Assembly (NCBI GenBank): GCA_028095005.1
Contig: CM051459.1
Span: 255,178,229-255,242,228 of the forward strand
Origin: Rhynchospora pubera
Taxonomy: Eukaryota > Streptophyta > Magnoliopsida > Poales > Cyperaceae
DNA: 64,000 nt
Reading direction: 5' to 3'
Made by a program: the position numbers and the translations under genes. Below are positions 35,147 through 45,635 of the stretch, piece after piece; the stretch's first letter is position 1, and each line of letters opens with the position of its first letter. A model generated the notes under the pieces. It was not told the origin of the DNA. It searched no databases and saw nothing but the letters and a program-made list of their open reading frames with translations.

Positions 35147-36149
35147 AATGTTGCTATATATCCTCACATATACATATGTTGTTAGACTTGCATATTTCAT
35201 ACACAGTTTCATATGCATTTAGAAATAAAATTAATTTAAATGATTATCGCTATATTCATATTAATTCCATTGTCAAAAAATCATTATCCTTAAAAATATA
35301 AAATAATTATATATCATTTAGATATATTATTTATATGTATACAAAATTCGAATTGTCAGTTATAGTTTTATTTTGAAACTTTTAACTATCAGAAATTTTT
35401 TAAATCATCAGACCTCAGAGTTGTCATATTTGAGATAGATCGCTTATCTAAACTCTAAAGTAAATGGTGCACATAGGCAAAAAAAAAATTTTTTTTTGGA
35501 GTAAATTCGTCAAAAAAATTAGGCCACTTATGTACTATAGTGAGATGAAAAGAAGTTTAATTAATTAAAAGCTACAAAGCGACACTGACAGAAATTTCAT
35601 TAAATTAGAAGAAGTTTACATGACAAGCAAAACCACTTACATTTTTTTTTCTCTATTTTATTTGAATCTGAATTATTGTTTGACCGCTCAGATGTATCAT
35701 GTATTATATTCTTTTTTTTTCTTGTACAAGAGAGGACTCCCATTTCTTATTGTTTTTATATTATTTTTTGTTCGAGAACTCGAAGATAGCTACACCTTTC
35801 TTATAGAGTTATATAGTAAATCAGCAGGACTATTTTGATACTATGTCGGTCCAATCAATTAATAAGGTGGGACACTTAGAAATCTGACCAAACTCTTAGA
35901 TATTTTCCATGATAATAGGAACTGTGGGTAGTTTATCTCTTTCCCAATTGTCTGATTTTGGTCTAACGTTAGGCAGATATTCACGAAAGATCCAATTTTG
36001 TAGTTTTCAAATTACGTGTTCCGGATAAACGAAGTTCTCCCTTTTTTTTAATTCATTTTGACAATTATTTTTTAAATTTAATTAGTATTTCACTCAATTT
36101 TCTAAGCTAATTTTAAATATATTTTAGCATAATATCTTTTAAAGGTTTT
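35147..36149. other. AT-rich spacer, no gene seen
   Basis: No coding similarity; a 72-codon open frame at 35620-35838 is hydrophobic and low in complexity and probably chance. Confidence 0.35.
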
Positions 36150-36299
36150 TATAACCTTTTTCATCAAAAGGTCGCTGGTTCGAAACCCGGCTGGGGGTCT
36201 TTCATAGACATTTAATTAAAAAATAAGTTGGGTGGCTTAGACCTCCAATTTATCTTAAAAAAATTTAAAAAATATAACCTTTTTCATCACTAAAGTTGT
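36150..36299 (+). mobile_element. 5'-truncated tRNA-derived SINE with 17-bp TSD
   Basis: Body 36167-36282 between perfect duplications TATAACCTTTTTCATCA (36150-36166 and 36283-36299). GGTTCGAAACC at 36177-36187 is a Pol III box B. Box A is missing, so the copy is 5'-truncated. It ends in an A-rich tail. Confidence 0.85.
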
Positions 36300-36480
36300 G
36301 CTCTACAACATTAGTAAAGATAGACGTACAATAAGAATAGATAGAGAACTAAAAAAGTTATAACTGAAAGATTTTCGCCTCACAGACATTTTGATTTTTT
36401 TTAGTACTATAATTTATCTCTAAGAGACTCCTATTTTCTGCTCTCCAAACAATGATGTTAATTTCACCTCACCTCTCTAT

Positions 36481-36643
36481 TTTATCCTTCTGATTATATT
36501 TTAAAAAAATAAGATTATTTATTTATTGAGGCATAGTTCATTTGTGAAATAGTAATCACAACATAAATAGAACCCCGTTACCTCTAAAATAACAATGGAG
36601 TCACTGACCATTTGTATTGAATCCCCACATTCTTTATCCTTCT
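36481..36643 (-). mobile_element. tRNA-derived SINE, copy 2
   Basis: Minus-strand body about 36632-36492, related to the copy at 30303-30447: it has ATGGTCAGTGACTCC and GAGGTAACGGGGTTC, then an A-rich tail. TTTATCCTTCT flanks both ends (36481-36491, 36633-36643). Confidence 0.75.
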
Positions 36644-37271
36644 ATTAATTTTAATTTGATTTTTTGGAACACAACCTAACAAATAACATATAATAATTCG
36701 TTTCATGCAAAAATTTTTGTTTCAAACTGATTGAAAAGTTCTGTCGCGTATAGATTTTATTCTTCAAATACAAAATTTATATAGATTTCGACAATTTTGA
36801 GTACTGTACAAATGTACCTTACAATGTAAAAATGGCGTGACGTGATATAATTGGTCAATTATATTAAATGTAATTGCTCTTGTCAATAGATAGCAAGAGG
36901 CCTTTTATTTTAGCAATACCATAGGAAATGGTAGTGCTCAAGTCAAAAATAATCGTCACTAACGTTTGTCACACTATAAATCAATAATGGATAAAACCCA
37001 GTACAAGAAAATTCCCACTTGAAATTATTTACGTTATGTGCGGGACCAATAATGAATTAATGACAAGTGGCGAAGAACTAGTGCATGTGGCAGAGAGATG
37101 ATTGGCGTGATGTGGACATATCATGGCAATGCCAGATGCAAATGTGGATCTAATAAATATTCAAACAGATCCAAATTAACTAGATGTGATCATGCCAAAG
37201 TTTGGTGCATTAGTCCCCATGGTGCTAACCACCAAAGGACCACTTGAAGAACCCCCTTGGATCTCTCCTGG
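36644..37271. other. Spacer, no gene seen
   Basis: No coding similarity or repeat was recognised. Confidence 0.35.
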
Positions 37272-37577
37272 CGTTAGATGGCTGTCAATACCGTGCTATT
37301 TCGCACATTTTCCATTTCAATCTGTCCAAACGGAACAAAAATGAAATGACATATGGATTTCGTTTTCAGAAATGAAACGGAAACGAAACTACATTTTTGG
37401 TCCACAGAATGTCGAAATGAAAAATTTCAATGTAAAATAGTTGCAAAACTGATATGAAACAAAATTCTAGACACATAATGAAAATTAAAACACCAATTCT
37501 GTTTCGTTACCTGAAACGAAACGAAAACGAAATACTACTATTATGAGTCCGTTATGCACGTTTGACAGCGCTTAGAT
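37272..37577. mobile_element. hAT-type MITE related to the 17416 element
   Basis: Body about 37280-37569. The ends GGCTGTCAA and TTTGACAGC match the termini of the hAT element at 17416-20693. The inner sequence has the same style of CGGAAACGAAA motifs in both orientations. Flanks CGTTAGAT and GCTTAGAT form an imperfect 8-base duplication. It appears to be a deletion derivative or a MITE of a related hAT family. Confidence 0.7.
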
Positions 37578-38724
37578 CCCATCTGGGCCATCTCCTCTTG
37601 GATCCAACTGCCTACCTAGTATGATCCAATAGAAATCAAGCACCTCACATGTGTGGTCAATAATCACTGCCTTATTATTATTTTGTGATGATTATAATTA
37701 CAAAATCTCAAGTCCTCTATTGAGACTTGAAGAGAGTTGCACTGCCAAAGTGCCAAGTGCCAAGTTCACACATTAAAATATTCTGGCCAATCATAGGCCA
37801 GAGATTGTGGCCAATCTTAACTGCTTTGTAAATGGTTGAGTAAGAGATATTGTACATCGTTTATTAAATTATTACTGCCTTTGTTAAATAATGATAATGT
37901 TACAAAGTCTTGTTTTTCTCTCTGATTGAGAAGAATGTACTACCAAATCCACAGTACATAATCGGACCAATCATAGTCTGGAGATTATATGGCCAATCTT
38001 TTAGCTGCTTTTTAGTTAACTTATCTGCTCCCAGATCATTATGCGACACATCAAGGTTGGATGAAGAATTTTGCCCATTGATAATCTGATCTGATAAGTG
38101 ACCACTTTTCAAAACTTTCACTTATCTATTCCATTCTATTTTTGTAAAAAAAAAAAATTAATTTGTAGAAATTTTTTAGTGAGATTTTCTACATTATTAG
38201 TTCCCTTAATTTCATTTCTCCTTATTCAAGAGTGAATTTTCGCTAATAAAGAAGAAAATTATTTCTTTCTAATTTTGAGTGGCCACACTAGAAACTAAAC
38301 CTATCGTGGAAAGAAAAAGAAGGATACGAAATTATGGTTTTGCAAGCTATTGTATCATAAACCTTTTTTTAATGAATACAATCTGGATCTTCAATAGAAA
38401 ACTGAAGAATATATTTATTTATATTTGATCAAATTTTTACAGGTCAATTTATTTTGCACGTGGATCAGTTTACCCATATCATTTTTTGAATTATCATATC
38501 TTAGTTAGAGATCGGAATCGCTTAAGATCATTCCTAATCATCATCTTCTGGAATCCTCATTAATTATCCAGCGTCCTCATTAATAGAAGACCAGGGAATG
38601 ATGGGATGATAGAATCCAGAGGATAAAATCTCGAGTAATTATTTTAGTGCCTCTATATTTGGAAAATGCGTTATAGAATTTGGAAGTCCAGAGGATGAGC
38701 GTCAAGGGAAGGAGGAGGGGAGGA
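37578..38724. other. Spacer, no gene seen
   Basis: Contains two similar blocks GGCCAATCATAGGCCAGAGATT (about 37785) and GACCAATCATAGTCTGGAGATT (about 37965), a diverged local duplication. 38490-38720 resembles the GGATCATCC repeat family seen at 24409. Confidence 0.35.
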
Positions 38725-39025
38725 AACAAAGATGTATATAACTATTCTAGTTATGATATTAACTTAATAATTATATATATTAACTAGAACAATTAGATAT
38801 AATTTTTCTAGTTATATACATAACTGTTGAAGTTAATATATATAATTGTTCTAATTATATATATTAATTGTTTTAGTTAATATATATAACTGTTGAAGTT
38901 AATATCATAACTATTCTAGTTATATATATAGTTGTTGAAGTCAATATATATAACTGTTCTAGTTATTATATATATTAACTGTTCTAGTTAATATATATAA
39001 CTGTTGAAGTTAATATATATTTAAT
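38725..39025. repeat. AT-rich minisatellite (AACTGTTGAAGTTAATATAT)
   Basis: Permuted blocks of AACTGTTCTAGTTATATAT and AACTGTTGAAGTTAATATAT fill about 300 bases. The array adjoins ATGATGG-rich sequence and, at 39200, the GATGATCCTTATTAG end described above. Confidence 0.75.
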
Positions 39026-39308
39026 TGACGGTCCGGGACTTCATCTATCACTATCAGGCGAATTGGAAGTTAATATCATAACAAAAGGGCGAGGAAGGAG
39101 AGCGAAACAGAGGATGAGCGTTGGATTTCCAAAAACGGAAAACGCGTGCAGGGGATGATGGAATGATAGACAAAAATAGAAAACACATTACTAACTGCTA
39201 GGGATGATCCTTATTAGCCCCCATTAGAGATGCATGTTTTAACACACAATAAATTTTTCTTTTTTACCGTTCAGGGTGTGAACATATTCTTCTTGAGAAA
39301 TTGTGAAG

Positions 39309-39464
39309 CTAGGGTGCATTTGGATCGTTGGAAGAAAGAAGAAGAAGAAGGAAGAAGAAGAAAAAAAAATTATAAACAATTCAAACTCTTCACAAAGTTA
39401 CACACTTCCCAATACTTCTTCCCATTTCTTCCCTTCTTCCCACACCTATCCAAACGGAGCCCTA
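39309..39464. mobile_element. Tourist-like MITE, copy 5
   Basis: Body 39312-39461, from GGGTGCATTTGGATCG to ATCCAAACGGAGCC, flanked by CTA at 39309-39311 and 39462-39464. The interior matches copy 4 closely, including AAAAATTATAAACAAT and the TTACACACTTCCCAATACTT block. Confidence 0.8.
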
Positions 39465-42400
39465 ATTATTATCTATTATGTACTATGTATGCATATTTTT
39501 CCGTTTTATTTAATCTACACTAATCCTTTTATTTAATAATACTGTGTTATTCCTATGCTAAATTGTTTGATTAGACTTTTGAGTTTTTAATTGTGATTTC
39601 TCCAAAGGAAATATTAGCCTAACATCAATTTTGAGATACGTTATTAGTAGATGCAACTGTATATGTTTTTTTAACGTAAATCAGATGGACTTATTATTGT
39701 CATATATAGAAGGAATGAAATTGCTTCTTGTAGTAATTCATGGCATGCAGAAATTAAAAAATGTTACGATCAAATTAATTTCAACAGATGACTTTGTCAA
39801 ATTCAATCGGACCAAGGTTCAAGTAATCCACCTGAATTGTTTAATGTAATCTCTATATCAAAATCTTCTTTGATACTAAATTATATACATTTTTTTTATT
39901 TTTTAACTATTGTTTTTCGGACAATTAAAAATTATTGTGTTGGAGGGTTCATAACTAACTAGATCGATAATTTTTAAAAAAAATTTGAAAAATATAAAAT
40001 TTGATCTTTAATGAGATTTTAATATAGATAACACAACAAACAATTTGGATCAATCATTTAAAATTTTCATTTTGATATTCAATTTGATTTGACAAATTCT
40101 TTCATCAAATCGATTTGATCGTAAGATTTCTTTGAAGAATGTGACCATACTACATCGATGTTTTGGATATATATTTTTTTTGTATTTTAAACATGTGTTT
40201 TTGTATTTGCTCGTGTAGTTATAAACTCTTGAGTGCTCAGAAAAAATGCCGTCAAATATTTCATTCTTTCTATACTATACTGCCGTGAAGCGATCAATAT
40301 CCCTGTCTAACCCTTCAAACAAGAAAACTAAGAATGAATTTAAAATAAACATTGAACAGAGTTGTCTCTCTGTGAGATTTGTAGTTTTGTACACACTTAA
40401 ATATAAAAATTCATGGAGTTCAGCGACAACCTTTTGACTATGCCACCACTCAGGAATAATATTCATCACGATGAAGAACAGAAAATTGTACTATCCACTC
40501 CTGCTGTCGGGTTCATTGATTCTAAACTTTCCTCCAGACATAACTTATATTAATTATATTAAAACATAGCACTTTGTAATTATGTCTTGAAATCAAAGCA
40601 TAGAACTATAGAAGAATCAATTAATCAATGTAAACATAAATAGAAATAAGAGCACGCTACACGCCTAGCTAGTCCAAACATGGACAACCTAACGGGAGAA
40701 GCAGAGTAAGCCACAAATGTTCGGATGTTCCTCTTGGATATTAGCCAAGCCAAGCTACCTAAATTTGTTGTGTTTATTGATAACACGGTGTCCCGAAATA
40801 AAAATTCCACGTGTAACAAATGGTCGATTATTGGGGGAAAAAAGAGATGATGATTATAGAACTAATAATAACTCGCAAAATTTTATATTTTTATATCAAA
40901 ATAATCTCAAGTGGAAGATGATAATCCTGTCTTATACAGATAGCTTCTTGCCTACATAATAACTTAGTAAATAAATACATTAATTGAAGAGTTGAGTTGA
41001 ATTAAGATACCTCTAACTCCGAGTTTGTATCCGAATTCGTTTCTCAGTCCTATATCCCCGCACGCACCACGTCAATCATGTTTCCATTTTCGTTTTTCCT
41101 GCAATTGCAATTACTGCAAGTGGACACTCCGGCTTTTACAAACTATTGCAACTATTACAACTGTTGCAAGTGGACACGCACCAGATTCCACTCTGTACCT
41201 GCCTGCTGCCGTTCGATTACCTCTTTATCTTCTACTATTGTACGGTGTGAAGTGCAGGAACTTTATTATATATTTATCGGTATGAGTTATTTATTTATTC
41301 ACTTAAGATAAAAAAAATACATTGCTGTAAACAGTGTATCTTTATTGAATGTACTGATTGCCCGCCCCTATTGGTTCACCAATAACCAGCGTTACTAACG
41401 AGGGGATGAATTGTTGGTGTAATGGTGTGATGGTGTCTGCCTGGGGGATTATCGACAATAAATAAATAAATAATAAAATTGTTGGTTTGTCAGATAACCA
41501 GGCTTGACCTGTCCAAGCAATATGACAAATTCCCAACAATCCAATTTTCACTTTCGCAATTTTATGTCAGTGAGCCAAATTCGAATAAAAGAAATTGATA
41601 TGATTAATTTATTTCTCGAAATCTAAGATCATAAATCTAAATTTACAAGAAAAAATTCTATTACTTTTTTTCTAATTGAAAATTTTCATTTAAGTAACAA
41701 ATTGGGAGTTTCGCAGTTATTAAATAAAAAAAGTTTTGCAACTATATGATCATCTATTTACAAATAAATTGTTATATTGTTTAGTGGATAAGAAATTCGC
41801 TTCTGTCACTAACAACTTTAAATTAATTAAAACTCTAAAAATAAATCTCGGTAAAATAGGTACATTGGATTAATCATATTATTGTTCTTGCTTTTTATTT
41901 AATTTAAATCTCACGGTTTTAGTGAACAGTCCACACATTAGAGATATATCATAGGACAGAGTCCTTGTAATACTTGGATTGTATTTTTATTAGAAATTAT
42001 ATTCAATGTATATATATATATTCGATTTTTCTACCACTGATGGCCGGTTATATTACGCATGCTTTGACGAACTTATAAAACAAGCACTCATCCCTACAGA
42101 CACCAATGATGGACGGATACAAACTATTTACTTATATAAGACCTAGAGAGGTCCACCTCACCACTAATGACAAATTCAAAGTAGCCTATAATAATCTTTG
42201 TCGTCCTCTTACACACCATCAAAAGAGAGCGTCAAAAAAGTAAAAATTCTTTTCGGACTCTCAAGCATCCAAATACGCTAGATATCATAATATAAATAGG
42301 TTAGGCGAGTTTGAGGTGCAAAGCTAAAGACGAGATTATTTTTTTTTAAGAAGCCGAAGGTTGCCTCGTTTTAGTCTCATACGTCACTTGACGACTAATT

Positions 42401-43194
42401 CGGTTCCTTATTGGCTCTTTCTTTGTCTTTATTTGTGAGATTTAATAATTATTAATTGAAGTAACGATGTGTTATGTGTACAACGTGGTTCTTTGCAAAT
42501 TGGCAAATTTGAAATTTGGCATTGAATGGTACTACCAATACCATGAAATGGTTGGGAAATCAGATGTGTTAAGGCTATCCATTATTGAATACCCATCTTT
42601 TTCTAAGATAAAAATTAATTAAGTACAGTGTTTGCTAATTGTCCGTTCTTTAATTTGAGATAGCGGGAAATCAAATATCTATCTTTTAGGAGTAGCATCA
42701 ATCAATATCATCTCATTAAACATGTCGGTTCGTTGATTTAGCGCCACGTGACTTGATGTTTGACATCCTATATACTACCAAAAAACCGGGATGAAAATAG
42801 GGAATAGTGAGTTAGTGACTACTGAGCAAGATTGAAAAGTGTTCCACTTTGGCAAAAAAAAAATGTTCACAATTCTTTTCTTTTCTTTTACAGAGTTATC
42901 TACCGAAATAAATCAAAAGCATTATGTATATATAGACGTACTTTGGCAAAAACAAAAATGTTTAAAAGAGTAGTATAGATGTGCCTTATTATAATAAGAT
43001 ATTAAAATATTAAAACATCCAAGTTTTTTTCGTAGATCCTTTCGGCCCTAAAAAAAATAACGTAAAGCCCAAAGAGCTGAATTCGGGCTATGCGTTAAAA
43101 ATTTAAGAGCAATCCTTTCACTCTATTAGATTAGGACGGCCTATGTGTTAAAATTTAAGAACAACCCTTTTTCTATTAAATAAAAGGACCAATG
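39465..43194. other. AT-rich intergenic DNA, no gene seen
   Basis: Nearly 4 kb without recognisable genes. Noted inside: a short repeat TGCAAGTGGACAC (41117 and 41167), and a local direct repeat of about 50 bases around TTAAAATTTAAGA (43090 and 43145) just before the TAF4 pseudogene. Confidence 0.4.
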
Positions 43195-43267
43195 GACCAT
43201 TTGTCCGCCTTCCAATCTGATCTAGTACGTTCTCTTTCTCGCTTCTGATTAAATTCGTGTACCCGGC

Positions 43268-43401
43268 ACCCCTCTCGCACACTCTTTTTTTTTTTTTTTG
43301 AGGGTCAGGTGGCAAAATACCACACCTACAAATTTTATTAAAATAAAATAAGAATAATTACAGGAAATTCTAAAAAAAGAAAAAACCCCTCTCGCACTCT
43401 C
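43268..43401 (-). mobile_element. Short retro-insert of about 100 bp with 17-bp TSD
   Basis: ACCCCTCTCGCAC plus four more bases flank it (43268-43284 and 43385-43401, one mismatch). The insert starts with fifteen T and GAGGGTCAGG on the plus strand, so it is a poly(A)-tailed retroposon on the minus strand, severely 5'-truncated. It is likely LINE-mobilised, of unknown family. Confidence 0.75.
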
Positions 43402-43449
43402 ACTTTCTGATCTTGTCTTTTTTTTTGAAGGTCACTCTCTGATCTTGTC
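43400..43449 (-). mobile_element. 14-bp remnant of a LINE insertion with 18-bp TSD
   Basis: TCACTTTCTGATCTTGTC (43400-43417) and TCACTCTCTGATCTTGTC (43432-43449) flank only TTTTTTTTTGAAGG. Those bases equal the extreme 3' end (plus-strand view T8-GAAGG) of the LINE at 8651. This looks like target-primed insertion that aborted after copying five bases beyond the poly(A). Confidence 0.7.
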
Positions 43450-43876
43450 ACTCTCGTGTCATTGGAGGTGACATAGATTCCATCTCCAAGCCTTAAGATT
43501 CTGCCACTGGTAAAACTTCATTATACCTTTCTGAAAGATTACTACAACACCTACCTTGCTGACGTTAGTTGGGCTCTGTGATTGAATGATGAATAAGAGC
43601 AAGCATAGATCCGTTTAGAAAAACCAAAGTAAACACAGACCAATTGCAAAGAAAAGGAATAAAAAGGAGATCGAAATAGAAGAAAAGAGGAAACAGCTCT
43701 GTGTCCACACTGGTATCATGGTACTGCAATTACTGCTGGGCATATCTGATAATTTTTAATACTGGGTATTGCAATTTTTGTGTCTGTTTCTTTAAAAGAA
43801 TTCTCTAACATTGAGTAAAGTCAAACAAAGCAAAAACAAAATATTGCCCAGTTCGGTAAGCCTTTCTTAATTATCT

Positions 43877-44456
43877 CTATATGTTTTTATTACATATGTA
43901 ATTACCAAACAGGCCCTTGTAACAATTTGACACAGCAAATACAAACACAAGAACACACGAATTTTAACGAGGTTCAGCACCAATTTAATGCCTACGTCCT
44001 CCACAACTCACGCACCCTCTTTCTTTTATTTTCTGTTTTAATTTTTCAGATACAATCTTTTTTTAGGGAGAAGGGAAAGATAAATAGACAAAAAATACAT
44101 AAGGCAACTAGCCAATTTGGTAATAACAATAAAAGGAAATATTCTTGTCCTAAATCTCCAAATTTCCTATATGTTTTTATTACATATGTAATTACCAAAC
44201 AGGCCCTTGTAACAATTTGACAGAGCAAATACAAACACAAGAACACACGAATTTTAACGAGGTTCAGCACCAATTTAATGCCTACGTCCTCCACAACTCA
44301 CGCACCCTCTTTCTTTTATTTTCTGTTTTAATTTTTCAGATACAATCTTTTTTTAGGGAGAAGGGAAAGATAAATAGACAAAAAATACATAAGGCAACTA
44401 GCCAATTTGGTAATAACAATAAAAGAAAATATTCTTGTCCTAAATCTCCAAATTTC
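43877..44456. repeat. 290-bp tandem duplication across the Copia A 3' edge
   Basis: 43877-44166 and 44167-44456 are almost identical. Each unit holds about 41 bases of flank, including GCCCT, and the first 249 bases (plus-strand view) of the left LTR. The duplication therefore happened after Copia A inserted and creates a second apparent LTR boundary at 44208. Confidence 0.9.
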
Positions 44457-44704
44457 CTTCTCTTCTGACATAAATCAGATCCTTTTCATATGGAAATATA
44501 ACAACCTATATGCAGCCCTCATATCTTGAAGGATTTGGCAACAAATACCAAATTAAACTTGCCAAATATGCTAGGTCGGTAACGAACTCGGACCGAGTTG
44601 TTTACAACTCAGACCGAGATGGCATCTTTGGGCTGTTAGATTTTTCTGCTCGGTCCGAGTTGACCCTAACTCGGACCGAGTTGGAAATGAATGAATTTTG
44701 TACA
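44208..44704 (-). repeat. Copia A 3' LTR
   Basis: 497 bases, plus-strand view TGTAACAATTTGAC ... GAATTTTGTACA, pairing with 58683-59180. It contains four near-palindromic CTCGGACCGAG sites. It is preceded in element sense by the polypurine tract TTGAGGGGGAG, which overlaps the pol stop codon. Confidence 0.93.
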
Positions 44705-44711
44705 CTCCCCC

Positions 44712-45632
44712 TCAAGTTGGCATGTACATATCAAACATGCCTAACTTGTCAATTACATTCTTAAACACGGAGCCAGTCACACTCTTTGTCAGGATATCTG
44801 CTAGTTGGTTACCTGATCTGATGAATCTAAACTCAATCTCTTTATCATCAATTTTCTTTTTTAGGAAATGACGATTTACTCCAATATGTTTTGTTCTATC
44901 ATGTTGCACCGGGTTATGAGCCATATCTATCGCTGCCCGATTGTCCACATGAAGAATCATTGCCCCTCCTTGAGCTTTACCAATTTCCTTTAGAACCCTT
45001 TTTATCCAAACCATCTCACACACACCCTTGACTAAAGAAATCAATTCTGCTTCTGCACTTGAGAGGGCTACTGTTCCTTGTTTTTTACTTCTCCATGTCA
45101 CTAGATTTCCTCCAACAAACATAAAATATCCAGAAGTTGATCTGCGATCGGTAACACTCCCAGCCCAATCAGCATCTATATAACCTTCAACTTCTAGGTG
45201 ACCATTTTTCTTGAATTGTATTCCTTTCCCTGGACAACCCTTCAAGTATCTCACAATTCTCATAGCAGCTTCCATGTGTACTTTACTTGGGTTATGCATA
45301 AACTGACTTATTAGGCTTACTGCATATGCAATATCGGGTCTTGTGTGTGACAGATATATTAGTTTACCAACTAGCATTTGATATCTTTCTTTACTAGTAG
45401 GCACTTGATCGAGTGCTTCACATAACTTCAGATTAAGTGCCACTGGACATAACTTCAGATTAAATGCCACTGGAGTATCAACTGGTTTACAATCAAGCAT
45501 ACCCATTTCAGTCAAGAGGTCCAAAATATATTTTCGCTGGGATAGGAAAATACCTTCTTGAGATCGGACAACTTCAATTCCAAGAAAATATTTAAGACCT
45601 CCCAAATTTTTCATCTCGAATTCACTTGACAA
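44712..45632 (-). pseudogene. Copia A pol, C-terminal part: RT end and RNase H
   Basis: Continues the polyprotein after an in-frame TGA at 45635-45633. The RT end reads KNLGGLKYFLGIEVVRS; the RNase H part has YIDADWAGSVTDRRSTSGY, SSAEAELISL and HVDNRAAI, then HIGVNRHFL near the end. The stop at 44714-44712 abuts the polypurine tract. A 27-base tandem duplication (about 45421-45474) repeats the encoded NLKLCPVAL/NLKLC segment and keeps the frame. There is no start codon; this is part of one gag-pol frame. Confidence 0.9.
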
Positions 45633-45635
45633 TTG

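Larger units (their letters stand above)
43195..43917 (+). pseudogene. TAF4 duplicate, 5' part, start codon lost
   Basis: 43205-43265 matches the leader-exon end and leader intron of the TAF4 gene (61255-61320). 43459-43885 matches 61626-62030: the end of coding exon 2 from ATTGGAGGTGACAT through its donor GGTAAAACTTC and most of the following intron. The source segment of about 300 bases holding exon 1, the ATG and the start of exon 2 is missing. In its place stand two small retro-inserts. The last bases before the Copia A insertion (about 43880-43917) do not match the gene, and the acceptor plus the first half of exon 3 are absent. It cannot make TAF4. The copy resumes at 59181. Confidence 0.85.

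Noticed and set aside
41078..41311. Cys-rich 77-codon open frame
   Set aside because: Driven by a TGCAAGTGGACAC local repeat; no signal peptide and no conserved cysteine pattern.
44208..44704. Taking 43918 as the start of a longer 3' LTR
   Set aside because: The extra 290 bases are a tandem duplication that contains flank and TSD, and the 5' LTR is only 498 bases.
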